Origin: Mycobacterium kyorinense
Lineage (GTDB): Bacteria > Actinomycetota > Actinomycetes > Mycobacteriales > Mycobacteriaceae
Direction: 5' to 3'
Assembly: GCF_002101735.1 (NCBI RefSeq)
Contig: NZ_LQPE01000142.1
Coordinates: forward strand, 20,147 to 84,146
Length of the DNA: 64,000 nucleotides
Shown here: positions 18,401-27,285 of the stretch, one piece after another
Position numbering within the stretch: position 1 is the first letter of the stretch
Layout: each line of letters opens with the position of its first letter
Translations under genes and position numbers: made by a program
Notes under the pieces: model-generated
The model's database searches: none
Told to the model about the DNA's origin: nothing
Seen by the model: the letters and a program-made list of their open reading frames with translations, nothing else

Positions 18401-19585
18401 TTATGTGTTGGCTCGTAGGTCGCGAGGTGCCCTCGGGAGGCCGAGGCCCGCCATGGCGATGATGTCTCGCTGGAGTTCGTTGGCGCCCCCGCCGAAGGTG
18501 TTGATCACCGCCAGGCGGTACGCATGTTCAAGGTTGCCGCGCAGCGGCGCGTCGTGTCCGGCGCGGGTGCCGTCCGCTCCGAGCACCTCGAGTAGTTCCC
18601 GGGCCACCTGCTGGGTCAGTTCGGTGCCGAAGACCTTGGCTGCGGAGGCTTCGCCCATGCCGAGAGCGCCACTGCTCATGGTCGCGTTCACCCGTAGGTT
18701 GAGTAGCTTGTATGCGGCGACCTGTGCCTCGACCCGGGCCAGTGACTGCTGAACCCAGGGCTGGTCGATGACGAATCCGTCGTCTCGCGGTGTGGTCTTG
18801 GCCCACTTCATTGTCTGCGCGAACAGCGGTTCGAGCGCACCGAGGTTGCCCAAGGCGGCCCGCTCCAGGTTGAGCTGGTTGGTGATCAGCTTCCAGCCTT
18901 GGTTCTCGCCCAAGACGACGGCGCTGGCGGGCACGCGGACGTCGTCGTAAAAGGTGTAATAGGTCGAGACACCGGGCATTGTGTGCAATGGCTTCCACGA
19001 GAAGCCCGGGGAGGCCGTGGGGACGATGAACAGTGTTATGCCCTTGTGTTTCTTGGCGTTTGGGTCGGTGCGTGCCGCCAGCCAGATGTAGTCCGCGAAC
19101 TCAGCGCCGCTGGTGAACAGCTTGGCGCCGTTGATGACGTACTCGTCGCCGTCGCGCACCGCGGTGGTGCGCAGGGAGGCGAGGTCGCTGCCGGCGCCGG
19201 GTTCCGAGTAGCCGATGGCGAATTCGACGGTGCCCTTGAGGATTGCGGGCAGGAATTGATTCTTCTGGTCTTCGGTGCCGAACTGCATCAGGGTCGGACC
19301 GACGGTGTTGAGGGTAATCATCGGCAGCGGAGCGTCCACTCTCCTGGCCTCCTCGGCGAAGATGTATTGCTCCAGCGCACCCAGGCCCCTGCCGCCGTAC
19401 TCGACGGGCCAGGCCACACCGAGTAGCCCGGCTTCTCCGAGCGCGCGCCGGCACTCGGCAACCGCTTTGCCGCCTTCCATCTGTCCCGAGATCGCCGCGC
19501 GCCGTTCGGGTGTCATCACGGCCTCGAGCCGTTGACGGAACTCCGTGCGCAACGCCTCCTGCTCGGGGGTGTAGTCGAAATCCAC
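18401..19585 (-). CDS. Acyl-CoA dehydrogenase, FadE29/ChsE2-like subunit
   Basis: 394 aa from a GTG at 19585 that touches the P450 stop. Features: EFAIGYSEPGAGSDLASLRT (FAD/substrate domain), NGAKLFTSGAEFADYIWLAA, and C-terminal FGGGANELQRDIIAMAGLGLPR. These closely resemble FadE29 of M. tuberculosis (its IGYTEP.AG.DLASLRT and TFGGGVNE.MREMIA). Expected to form the heteromeric side-chain dehydrogenase with the FadE28-like subunit encoded at 16306. Confidence 0.88.
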   Translation of the reverse strand: MDFDYTPEQEALRTEFRQRLEAVMTPERRAAISGQMEGGKAVAECRRALGEAGLLGVAWPVEYGGRGLGALEQYIFAEEARRVDAPLPMITLNTVGPTLMQFGTEDQKNQFLPAILKGTVEFAIGYSEPGAGSDLASLRTTAVRDGDEYVINGAKLFTSGAEFADYIWLAARTDPNAKKHKGITLFIVPTASPGFSWKPLHTMPGVSTYYTFYDDVRVPASAVVLGENQGWKLITNQLNLERAALGNLGALEPLFAQTMKWAKTTPRDDGFVIDQPWVQQSLARVEAQVAAYKLLNLRVNATMSSGALGMGEASAAKVFGTELTQQVARELLEVLGADGTRAGHDAPLRGNLEHAYRLAVINTFGGGANELQRDIIAMAGLGLPRAPRDLRANT

Positions 19586-20775
19586 TAGTTGGCTACTCCC
19601 AGTCGTACCGGCATCCGCTTGACGCCGGGAACCATCGTGGCGCGCAGCCGGGTCACGTCACCGCTCAGCTCGATGGTCGGGTAGGCACCGAGGAGGACTT
19701 CGAACATGACCCGCGCCTCCAGCCGTGCGAGCTGCGCACCGAGGCAGGCATGCTCGCCGCATCCGAATGCGATGTGCGGATTGGGGCTCCGCGTGATGTC
19801 GAACTCCTCTGCGGTGGGCCCGAACACGTCCTCGTCGCGGTTGGCCGACCCGTACAACATCACGACTTTGTCGCCTTGTTTGATGGGCTGACCGCGAATC
19901 TCGACGTCGGTCATGGCGGTCCGGGCCATGTGTGTCACGGGGCTGGTGTAGCGCAGCATCTCTTCGACGGCGATCGGGATCAGACGCGGTTCTGCACGCA
20001 GTTTGGCGAATTGTTCGGGGTGGTCGATGAGCGCCAGCGTGCCCAGCGCGATGAGATTGCGGGTGGTTTCGTTGCCGGCTACCAGTAACAGGAACGAAAA
20101 GTTCAACAAGTCTTCGTCGCTGAGCCGTTCGCCGTCGACCTCGGCAGCAGCAAGGATGGCCAGCAGATCCTCGGTGTCGGACACCTCACCCGAGCGGCGG
20201 ACCGCGATAAGGCGCTGGAAGTATTCGTACAGTTCGGCCAGCGCGGTGACACTGTCGAGCTCGATGCCGGGATCGGCGGTGCCCACGGCTGCGTCCGACC
20301 ACCGCCGGAACTGCTCCCAGTCCTCTGGTGGGGCGCCCAGTAGTTCGGCGATCATTCGGGTCGGCAGGGGAGCGGCGATCTCCTCGGCGAAGTCGTGCGG
20401 CGTCGACGGGTCAGTGCTCTCGACGATGCCCTTCACGATTTCGCGCACCTTGGGTTCCAGCAGCGCCACCTGACGGCGGGTGAACCCGGAATTGATCAGT
20501 TTGCGCAGCTGCCGGTGCCGCGGCGGGTCGGTGAAGATCAGATTGCCCTCTTGGACAGGTTCGGGCTGACTCGGATCAGGGATGGTGATCCCTTGGGTGG
20601 ACGAGAACTTCCCTGGTGTGCTCGACACGTAGCGGATGTCCTCGTACTTCAGCAACGCCCAGAAATTGGTGACGTCGTTCCAGCACACCGGCGACGTGGC
20701 CCGAAGCTCTCGGTAGGCGGGGTAGGGGTCGCCGGCGTAGAAATCCGGCGAATGCAGTGGAACGGCCGTAAGCAA
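19585..20775 (-). CDS. Cytochrome P450, first gene of the igr-like operon
   Basis: 396 aa from a TTG start with AAGGTGG about 9 nt upstream. I-helix oxygen-binding motif AGNETTRN, K-helix EEMLRYTSP, heme-binding loop FGCGEHACLG with the cysteine ligand at residue 344. The position at the head of a FadE/ChsH/Ltp2-like operon mirrors cyp125 in M. tuberculosis, and the spelling (DPEQF, ANRDEDVF) is close to bacterial class I steroid/terpenoid P450s, so terminal hydroxylation of a side chain is plausible. The exact CYP family cannot be set from the sequence alone. Confidence 0.88.
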   Translation of the reverse strand: MLTAVPLHSPDFYAGDPYPAYRELRATSPVCWNDVTNFWALLKYEDIRYVSSTPGKFSSTQGITIPDPSQPEPVQEGNLIFTDPPRHRQLRKLINSGFTRRQVALLEPKVREIVKGIVESTDPSTPHDFAEEIAAPLPTRMIAELLGAPPEDWEQFRRWSDAAVGTADPGIELDSVTALAELYEYFQRLIAVRRSGEVSDTEDLLAILAAAEVDGERLSDEDLLNFSFLLLVAGNETTRNLIALGTLALIDHPEQFAKLRAEPRLIPIAVEEMLRYTSPVTHMARTAMTDVEIRGQPIKQGDKVVMLYGSANRDEDVFGPTAEEFDITRSPNPHIAFGCGEHACLGAQLARLEARVMFEVLLGAYPTIELSGDVTRLRATMVPGVKRMPVRLGVAN

Positions 20776-20970
20776 TGCAAACCCACCTTTTCACTAAACG
20801 CGATCGAGCATTTCTGCTAAATCTGTCGGATCGCTTCAGTGTCTATCTTATGAAATCACCGGTGTCAACGGGCAGCTGTGTCCCCAGATCATCGACATTT
20901 GACGCCCGCAGTACGACAGGTGTACACATTGTGTCGGATCGGCTGGGAGGATCTTTGAAGTGGAGATCGG
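20776..20970. promoter_or_regulatory. Divergent promoter gap between P450 and aldehyde dehydrogenase
   Basis: 195 bp without genes. Lower GC than the flanks. Contains the 8-bp palindrome CACCGGTG within TGAAATCACCGGTGTCA, a possible operator core. I found no KstR-type or 5-6-5 repeat here. Confidence 0.35.
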
Positions 20971-22431
20971 ATGACGCAGCCAGGGGCATTGCTTGACAAC
21001 TATGGCCACTACATCGATGGCCAGTGGATGGAGCCGGACAGCGGGCGGTACGACGACATCAACCCGGCGACCACCGATGTGCTGGCCACGGCGCCAGATG
21101 CCAGCGTTGAGCAAGTCAGTAGCGCGATCGCCGCGGCGCGTCGTGCGTTCGACGAAGGTCCTTGGGCCACGGCGAATCCCGAAGAGGGAGCCAGGTGCCT
21201 GACACAGCTCAGCGCGGCGTTGCTCGAACACGTCGAAGAGTTCTACGCGCTTGCCCAGCTGGAATGGGGGTGTTCGGCAACCGAGCGCATGTTCCATGTC
21301 GAAGGCCCTGCGGTGATGGTCGGTCGCGCGGCCGAGCTTGCCGCGGAGCCTGCGGAGACAACGATTGACGCCTGGGGAGCGACCGGAACCACGGTGCTGC
21401 GCTACGAGCCGTTAGGTGTGGTGTCGGTTCTCACCCCGTGGAACTTCCCGCACACGCTCAACGCTATGAAGCTCGGCAGTGCACTCGCGGCGGGCAACAC
21501 CGTCGTACTCAAGCCCTCACCCCTGGCGCCGCTGGCCGGGCTGGCGATGGCCCGACTGATCGACGAGCACACCGACATTCCGCCGGGCGTCGTCAATGTG
21601 GTGACTCCGACTGGCGTGGAAGCCAGCAAGTTGCTGACCACGGATCCGCGGGTGGACATGGTGAGCTTCACCGGAAGCTCGGCTGTTGGCCGTGAAGTGA
21701 TGGCCGGCGCGGCGTCGACGATGAAGCGGGTCCTGCTCGAGTGCGGTGGCAAGTCGGCCGCGCTTCTGCTCGACGACGTCACGGTGACCGACGAACTGCT
21801 CGACCGGCTGCTGTTCGAGGGCTGCACGATGCACGCCGGACAGGCATGCATTCTCAACAGCCGCCTGGTAGTGCCCGACGCGCTTCACGACGAGGTCGTC
21901 GATCGCCTTGCCGAACGGGCCCGCAAAGTGGTGGTGGGCAACACAATCGATCCGGCGGTGCAGATGGGGCCGCTGATCAGTGAACCGCATCTCGAACGCG
22001 TCGAAGCCATGGTCGCGCGGGCGGCGCAAGACGGCGCCACCGTGGTGACCGGCGGCCGGCGTCCACCGGACCTACCCGGCGGGTTCTTTTTCGAGCCGAC
22101 GATCCTGACGAACGTCGCTGCAGACGCGCACATCGCCCAGGAAGAGGTGTTCGGGCCAGTGCTGACGGTCTTGCGTTATCGCGACGAACATGAAGCCGTC
22201 GCTATCGCCAACAACTCGCCCTATGGCCTGGGCGGCGCGGTCTGGTGCAGCGACGTCGACCGGGGGACCGAAGTCGCGCGCCGCATCCGCACCGGTCAGG
22301 TATCCGTCAACGGCTCGCTGCCCGGAGATGCGCCGTTTGGGGGATTCAAGCAGAGCGGAATCGGACGTGAAGGCGGCATGATAGGTCTGCGGGCGTACAT
22401 GGAGCCCAAGGCGATTGGCGTACCGGCGTGA
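20971..22431 (+). CDS. Aldehyde dehydrogenase (NAD(P)-dependent)
   Basis: 486 aa, full length. Catalytic cysteine C293 in HAGQACILNS and general base E257 in LLECGGKSA. Cofactor motif VLTPWNFP near residue 154 and FTGSSAVG near 233. Oxidises an aldehyde to the acid. Divergent from the P450 operon and overlapping the CoA-transferase gene by GTGA, which suggests a step order of aldehyde oxidation then CoA activation. Substrate unknown. Confidence 0.92.
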   Translation: MTQPGALLDNYGHYIDGQWMEPDSGRYDDINPATTDVLATAPDASVEQVSSAIAAARRAFDEGPWATANPEEGARCLTQLSAALLEHVEEFYALAQLEWGCSATERMFHVEGPAVMVGRAAELAAEPAETTIDAWGATGTTVLRYEPLGVVSVLTPWNFPHTLNAMKLGSALAAGNTVVLKPSPLAPLAGLAMARLIDEHTDIPPGVVNVVTPTGVEASKLLTTDPRVDMVSFTGSSAVGREVMAGAASTMKRVLLECGGKSAALLLDDVTVTDELLDRLLFEGCTMHAGQACILNSRLVVPDALHDEVVDRLAERARKVVVGNTIDPAVQMGPLISEPHLERVEAMVARAAQDGATVVTGGRRPPDLPGGFFFEPTILTNVAADAHIAQEEVFGPVLTVLRYRDEHEAVAIANNSPYGLGGAVWCSDVDRGTEVARRIRTGQVSVNGSLPGDAPFGGFKQSGIGREGGMIGLRAYMEPKAIGVPA

Positions 22432-24824
22432 CGGGGGCCCTTGCAGGGTTGCGGGTGGTCGAGCTCGGCAGTGAAATCACCGCTCCGTACTGCACGAAGC
22501 TCTTGGTTGATCTGGGTGCCGAGGTGCACAAGATCGAAGTGCCGCCGGGCGATCCACTACGACGCTGGGGTCCATTTCGGGGCGGGAAACCCAACCCGGA
22601 CGCGGGCGGACTGTTCGAGTATCTCAACGCCGGAAAGCGGGGCGTCATAGCGGATTTGGCATGCCCGAGCGATGTCACCAGGGTGCACAAGCTGATCGCG
22701 CACGCCGACATGCTGGTGGAGAACCTCGGGCCCGGCGTGCTTGATCGGCCGGAATGGGGGCTCGACCAGCACAGCCTGGCCCGGCTCAATCCGCAGCTGG
22801 TCGTCGTGCGGATCTCGGCCTTCGGTCAGGACGGACCGCTGCGCGACCGGCAGACGACCGCGTTGACTTTGCAGGCGGCATCGGGGTGGGTAAATGAGCG
22901 GGAGCCGGGCCGCCCCCCGGTGCAGGCCGGCGCGCGCATCCCCGAGTACATCACCGGCGCGTACGCGGCGATGGGTGGCCTCACCGCGTTGCGAGTCAAG
23001 GCAGCCGTACCGGATCGGCCGGTCGAGGTGGATGTTTCAGCGTTCGAGTCCCTGTTGTGCGCGTTGCCGTACCCGATGCTGATGGCGGAGCGGCTGAAAA
23101 GCAAAGGCCTTCCTACAAATTCGAAGGCAGCGCCGATGTTGGGCATTGTGCGCGCGGCGGACGGCTGGATCGGCATCAATTGCCTGACGGGTCAACATTG
23201 GCTCGATGTATGCGCCATGGTCGGGCTTCCCGAATTCGGTGAGCATCAGCTCGCGATCATGCTCGGTGGCCCTGAGCGCGACGAATTCTTCGCGAAGGCA
23301 CAGCCGTGGCTCGATCAGTTGAGCGTCGACGACATTGTCGAGCTCGCTCAGGCCATGCGAATCCCGGCCGCACCGGTCACCGACGGTGCTTCGATCCTGA
23401 ACTGTCCGCAGTATGCCGAGCGAGGATTTTTCATCGAATCGCAGGCTGGCGGCGGAAGTTTCATCCGGCCGGGCGCGCCGTTCCGGCCGTCCAAGACACC
23501 GGCGCTCGCACCCGCTTCGGCGCCACGACTGGGAGCCTCGTCCCCCACAACCGATCGGGCGGCGAATCGCGGTGATGCGGTGCCGAGCGCCGCCGACCCC
23601 GCCCTGCCCTTCGCGGGCCTGAAAATCCTTGACCTGAGCACCTTCTGGGCCGGCGCCTACCTCACCTGCTACTTCGGCGCTTTCGGCGCAGATGTCGTCA
23701 AAGTCGAGTCGATTCAGCGGCCCGACGGCCATCGGTATTCCGGTGCGCTTCTGCGGGAGGGCGACGACTGGTACGAGCGGGGACCCTTGTGGCAGGGGAC
23801 CAACCTGAACAAGCGCGACGTGACCCTGGACCTCAACACTGTCGAGGGCCGCGAGCTGGCCGTGCGCCTCGCCGCGGAAGCTGACGTCGTGGTGGAGAAC
23901 TTTTCACCGCGCGTGGTCGAGCAGTTCGGACTCGACTACGACTCCCTTGTCAAGGTCAACCCCAAGATCATCATGGTGCGCATGCCCGGCTTCGGGCTGG
24001 CGGGACCGTGGCGCAATTACGTTGGCTGGGCTCTGAATATCGAGCAGCTTTCCGGCATGTCCGCTGCCACCGGCTATCCGGACGGTCCGCCGTGCAACCT
24101 GCAGGGTCCGGCTGACCCACTCGCCGGAGTGCATGCCAGTGTTGCGTTGCTTGCCGCATTGAGTCACCGTGAACGCACCGGTGAAGGACAGCTCATCGAG
24201 GTCGCGCAAATCGAGGTGGGTGCCGCGGTCACGGCCGAGCCGGTGATCGAGTACTCCATGACCGGCGCTATCCGCGGGCGGGAGGGCAATCGGCACCGCG
24301 AATTCGTCCAGGGCGTCTACCCGTGCCGCGGCGAGGACGAGTGGGTGGCGCTTTCGGTGCGCGACGATTCGGACTGGATGGCGCTCGCGGATGCGATGGA
24401 GCGGCCGGAACTGCACCATGATCCGCGTTTCTGTTCGGGCGAGACGCGCCTGGCCCATCACGACGAGTTCGATCGCCTCATGTCCGACTGGACGCGCACG
24501 CGCACTGCCGACGATGTCGCCGAGGTGCTCTCAGCGCGTGGCATTCCCGCGGAGCGCATACTCACACCCGACCGCATGTACGACGTGCCGCAGCTCGACG
24601 CCCGCGGGTTCTACGAGGAGATGACTCATCCGCTTACCGGTCACCACCGCTACCCCGGCTGGCCATTTCGGATAACTCCCGGTCCTTCTCGGCAGCATCG
24701 CATGGTTCCTCCCACCCTCGGCCAGCACAACGCCGAGGTGCTCACCGGTATCGGTGTCACCGACGCACAGCTGTCCGAACTGGCCGAACGACAGGTCATC
24801 GGGCAGCGATTGCTGAACGGCTGA
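22428..24824 (+). CDS. Tandem CaiB/BaiF (class III) CoA-transferase fusion protein
   Basis: 798 aa, about twice the normal length. Residues 1-350 and about 390-790 are each a complete CaiB/BaiF domain (GLRVVELGSEITAPYCTKLLVDLGA, then GLKILDLSTFWAGAYLTCYF), joined by an Ala/Pro-rich linker. Class III enzymes use a catalytic Asp: domain 2 keeps it (D563 in GPADPLAG), whereas domain 1 has Glu at the matching place (E173 in IPEYITG). Probably transfers CoA from a donor thioester to the acid made by the upstream aldehyde dehydrogenase. Starts in a GTGA overlap. Fused double CoA-transferases are known in mycobacteria. Confidence 0.9.
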   Translation: MTGALAGLRVVELGSEITAPYCTKLLVDLGAEVHKIEVPPGDPLRRWGPFRGGKPNPDAGGLFEYLNAGKRGVIADLACPSDVTRVHKLIAHADMLVENLGPGVLDRPEWGLDQHSLARLNPQLVVVRISAFGQDGPLRDRQTTALTLQAASGWVNEREPGRPPVQAGARIPEYITGAYAAMGGLTALRVKAAVPDRPVEVDVSAFESLLCALPYPMLMAERLKSKGLPTNSKAAPMLGIVRAADGWIGINCLTGQHWLDVCAMVGLPEFGEHQLAIMLGGPERDEFFAKAQPWLDQLSVDDIVELAQAMRIPAAPVTDGASILNCPQYAERGFFIESQAGGGSFIRPGAPFRPSKTPALAPASAPRLGASSPTTDRAANRGDAVPSAADPALPFAGLKILDLSTFWAGAYLTCYFGAFGADVVKVESIQRPDGHRYSGALLREGDDWYERGPLWQGTNLNKRDVTLDLNTVEGRELAVRLAAEADVVVENFSPRVVEQFGLDYDSLVKVNPKIIMVRMPGFGLAGPWRNYVGWALNIEQLSGMSAATGYPDGPPCNLQGPADPLAGVHASVALLAALSHRERTGEGQLIEVAQIEVGAAVTAEPVIEYSMTGAIRGREGNRHREFVQGVYPCRGEDEWVALSVRDDSDWMALADAMERPELHHDPRFCSGETRLAHHDEFDRLMSDWTRTRTADDVAEVLSARGIPAERILTPDRMYDVPQLDARGFYEEMTHPLTGHHRYPGWPFRITPGPSRQHRMVPPTLGQHNAEVLTGIGVTDAQLSELAERQVIGQRLLNG

Positions 24825-24841
24825 TCAGGTTTCGAAGCCGG

Positions 24842-25315
24842 TCAGTCGACCATCAAGGCGATCGTGTCGACCACACACGCCGGCCGGCTGGCACCTTCGA
24901 TCTCGACGGTGACCCGGACCGTGGCGCGTGCCCCGCTACTTGACCGTTCGACTTTGAGCAGTTCGGCACCGGCGCGGATGCGTGAATCGACTGGAACCGG
25001 CGAGGGGAACCGCAGTTTGTCCACACCGTAGTTGACTTGCATCGACAAGCCGGTGACTTTGTAGATCTGCTGCACCAGGACGGGCACCAGCGACAAGGTC
25101 AGGTAACCGTGTGCGATGGTCGTGCCGTACGGTCCGTTCGCTGCCCTTACCGGATCGACGTGAATCCACTGGTAATCGCCGGTGGCGTCGGCGAATAGGT
25201 CGATCTCCTTCTGAGTGACACGCCGCCAATCGCTGAATCCGAGGTGCTCACCGACGTGTGCCTCGAACCCCGCAACGCCGTCGTAAGTGACCGGAGCGCT
25301 ACGCGTTTCCGTCAT
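24842..25315 (-). CDS. MaoC family dehydratase ((R)-hydratase type)
   Basis: 157 aa hot-dog protein with the hydratase-2 signature ATGDYQWIHVDPVRAANGPYG followed by TIAHGYLTLSLVPVL, including the catalytic D and H (D...HVDP). Adds water to an enoyl-CoA. It is downstream of the amidohydrolase gene (ATGA overlap at 25312-25315), so the two form a short operon transcribed from about 26.5 kb. Confidence 0.9.
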   Translation of the reverse strand: MTETRSAPVTYDGVAGFEAHVGEHLGFSDWRRVTQKEIDLFADATGDYQWIHVDPVRAANGPYGTTIAHGYLTLSLVPVLVQQIYKVTGLSMQVNYGVDKLRFPSPVPVDSRIRAGAELLKVERSSSGARATVRVTVEIEGASRPACVVDTIALMVD

Positions 25316-26505
25316 GCCGGCACATGAATGCCGAGCAGGCCCATGGCATTGCCGCCCATGATCTTGGCCTTGTCCTCCTCGGACACTCCCTCGAGGCGGT
25401 CAACGAAGCTCAATGGATCGCCGATGCCCTCCGGGTGCGGGAAGTCCGAGCCGAACAGCACATGATCGACGCCCATGACGTCGATGATTCCCTGGATGTC
25501 GTCCTCGAGGAAGGGATGAATGTAGATGTTACGTTTGAACACCTCGACGGGGTGTTCGTCGAATTCTTTGGGCATGATCCGGTACGCCGTATTGAGTTGG
25601 CCAAGAAGGTTTTTCACCCAGCCACTGCCGTTCTCGACGCAGAGGATCTTCAGATCGGGGAATCGGGACAGCGCGCCGTGGCAGATCATCGCGGCCAGGG
25701 TGTCTTCGATGGCGCGATGACCCATCACCACCTCGCGTAGCGCGCTGGGTTTGAACGACAAATATTCGTCTCCACCTTCCCACTCCATCAGGTGCTTCTG
25801 GTACCCGCTGTCGGAGGCGTGCATGGTGACGGGAATGCCGGCGTTGACCACTTCTTGCCAGAAAGGATCGAATTCGGGCAGTCCCATCGACCGTGAGCCG
25901 CCGAACCGACTGGGCACCGGCGCGGGACGGACCAGGAAGGTCTTCATGTTGCGCTCGAGGCACCAGTGCAGTTCCTCGATGGCCTTGTCCACCAACGGCA
26001 ACGTGATCACCGGGGTGGCGAAGATCCGGCCCTCGTAGTCGAAGGTCCAGTGCTCGTGCATCCACTCGTTCAGCGCGTGCATGACGGCGTGGGTCAGGAT
26101 CACGTCGTCGGTGGTGCGTTCCTCGATCAGACTGGCCAGGGTGGGATACATGACGCAGCGGTCGATGCCCAATTCGTCCATCAGCTCGACCCGGGGCGCA
26201 GGATATTGGTAGGCCGGGATGACATCCATTGCCTCACCCACGAACTCGCGGAAGTTCAGCCCTTCGGGGTTGTTGCCGAGGAAGTAGTCCTCGGCGCTGC
26301 CCGGTCGGGCCACCCGTTCGAACGTGGGGTTTGGGATCATGTGGCTGATGTGGTCCTTGACGACAAGTTTGGGCCTGCCGTTGACCTCGACGTAGCCCAC
26401 CTTGCCCTTGTGTTCCTTCGGCAGGAACTTTGTCAACGCCTCCTTGGTCTCGTACATGTGGTTGTCGATGTCGAAAACCGGGTAGGGAAGAGAGCGGGGC
26501 GACAT
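25312..26505 (-). CDS. Amidohydrolase family protein (PF04909 type)
   Basis: 397 aa from the ATG at 26505, which has a strong AGGAGG site upstream; an in-frame extension to 26574 is rejected. TIM-barrel metal-dependent hydrolase/decarboxylase of the ACMSD-like group: FDIDNHMYET near the N-terminus, PVTMHASDSGYQKHLMEWEGGDE, CVENGSGWV, and LFGSDFPHPEGIG with the metal-binding aspartate. Such proteins hydrolyse or decarboxylate ring-derived acids or CoA esters. Three relatives are encoded in this window (29956, 51682, 62606). Confidence 0.88.
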   Translation of the reverse strand: MSPRSLPYPVFDIDNHMYETKEALTKFLPKEHKGKVGYVEVNGRPKLVVKDHISHMIPNPTFERVARPGSAEDYFLGNNPEGLNFREFVGEAMDVIPAYQYPAPRVELMDELGIDRCVMYPTLASLIEERTTDDVILTHAVMHALNEWMHEHWTFDYEGRIFATPVITLPLVDKAIEELHWCLERNMKTFLVRPAPVPSRFGGSRSMGLPEFDPFWQEVVNAGIPVTMHASDSGYQKHLMEWEGGDEYLSFKPSALREVVMGHRAIEDTLAAMICHGALSRFPDLKILCVENGSGWVKNLLGQLNTAYRIMPKEFDEHPVEVFKRNIYIHPFLEDDIQGIIDVMGVDHVLFGSDFPHPEGIGDPLSFVDRLEGVSEEDKAKIMGGNAMGLLGIHVPA

Positions 26506-26544
26506 TGCGGTGGTCCTCCTGCGAATATGAGCGTTTACGCTATT

Positions 26545-26560
26545 GAGAATGACGTTATCA
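26545..26560. promoter_or_regulatory. 5-6-5-like repeat GAGAATGACGTTATCA
   Basis: Sits 40 bp upstream of the amidohydrolase start at 26505. Left arm GAGAA is exact and the right arm is degenerate. It is nearly the same 16-mer as the one at 41972 (GAGAAYRACRTTATCA). Confidence 0.4.
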
Positions 26561-26586
26561 CCATCATTTGCCAACCTCCAGCCGCA

Positions 26587-27225
26587 CTAGGGCTGAGGAG
26601 CAAATTGGCTCCAGGTCGCCACCACGGCTTGGGAAGTCGTCACCGTGGCGAGTAGGGACAATGTGTTGTCGATCACCGATTCGGCGTACTGCCGCGGGTA
26701 ACCACAGACGGCATCGCGCGGCAGGACGAACTGGTAGGAACGATTGACCGCGTCCATGACGAAGTTGGGGATTGCGACGTTCACCGAGACGCCGACTCCG
26801 ACGATTGTCTTGATGCCGAGGTTGCGCAGCACCGGGTCGAGATCCGTGCCGGTCATGGGCCCGACGCCGTGGGTACGGGTGAGGACCAGGTCACGGGGGT
26901 CGGGCCCGAATTCGGGTAGCACCGAGGCGCCCGCGGTGCCGGGCGAGAGGTCGGCGCTGAACGATTTGGCTGCGGCGAACAGTCGAGCATTCGTGTTGGA
27001 CCCGCGGCCGTCCGGGCGTCTTTGGATCAGGCAGTGAATGACCGTGACACCAGCGGCGCGAGCGGCATCGAGTAGCTTGGCGATGTTGGGAATGGCCTCG
27101 TGGCGCGCCTCTTCTGCGAGGGCTGGTAAGCCTGCCTGCGGCCCGATCACACTGCCCTGGCATTCCTGCGTGACAAGGGCCGTGGTGCGTGGATCGAGCA
27201 GCTCGTCGAGTCGGGGTTGCGGCAT
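26587..27225 (-). CDS. Isochorismatase-like cysteine hydrolase family protein, nucleophile apparently absent
   Basis: 212 aa from the ATG at 27225. Isochorismatase-like alpha/beta fold: PRTTALVTQECQGSVIG at the first strand, IHCLIQRRPDGRG, LTRTHGVGPMTGTDLDPVLRNLGIKTIVGVG. Family members have a catalytic cysteine after the strand (pattern TNVCVESTARDA). Here the aligned stretch is SVNVAIPNFVMDA, so the cysteine appears replaced by alanine, and the usual early Asp is also not obvious. It may be a divergent enzyme or a non-catalytic member. Divergent from the SnoaL-like gene. Confidence 0.82.
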   Translation of the reverse strand: MPQPRLDELLDPRTTALVTQECQGSVIGPQAGLPALAEEARHEAIPNIAKLLDAARAAGVTVIHCLIQRRPDGRGSNTNARLFAAAKSFSADLSPGTAGASVLPEFGPDPRDLVLTRTHGVGPMTGTDLDPVLRNLGIKTIVGVGVSVNVAIPNFVMDAVNRSYQFVLPRDAVCGYPRQYAESVIDNTLSLLATVTTSQAVVATWSQFAPQP

Positions 27226-27241
27226 GAGAATACACATTATC
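27226..27241. promoter_or_regulatory. 5-6-5-like repeat GAGAATACACATTATC
   Basis: Directly abuts the isochorismatase-like start (27225) in the divergent gap before the SnoaL-like gene. Left arm GAGAA exact, right arm TTATC one mismatch to TTYYC. On the minus strand it also reads GATAAT, a possible -10. Confidence 0.4.
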
Positions 27242-27285
27242 GTAAGCGGAAACCTAAGTTCGGTGGAGCTGTTCAGGAGGCGGCC

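Noticed and set aside
20776..20970. KstR or KstR2 operator in front of the igr-like operon
   Set aside because: No sequence close to the known palindromes (AAC-N2-GTT type or AAGCAAG type) was seen there; only CACCGGTG is symmetrical.
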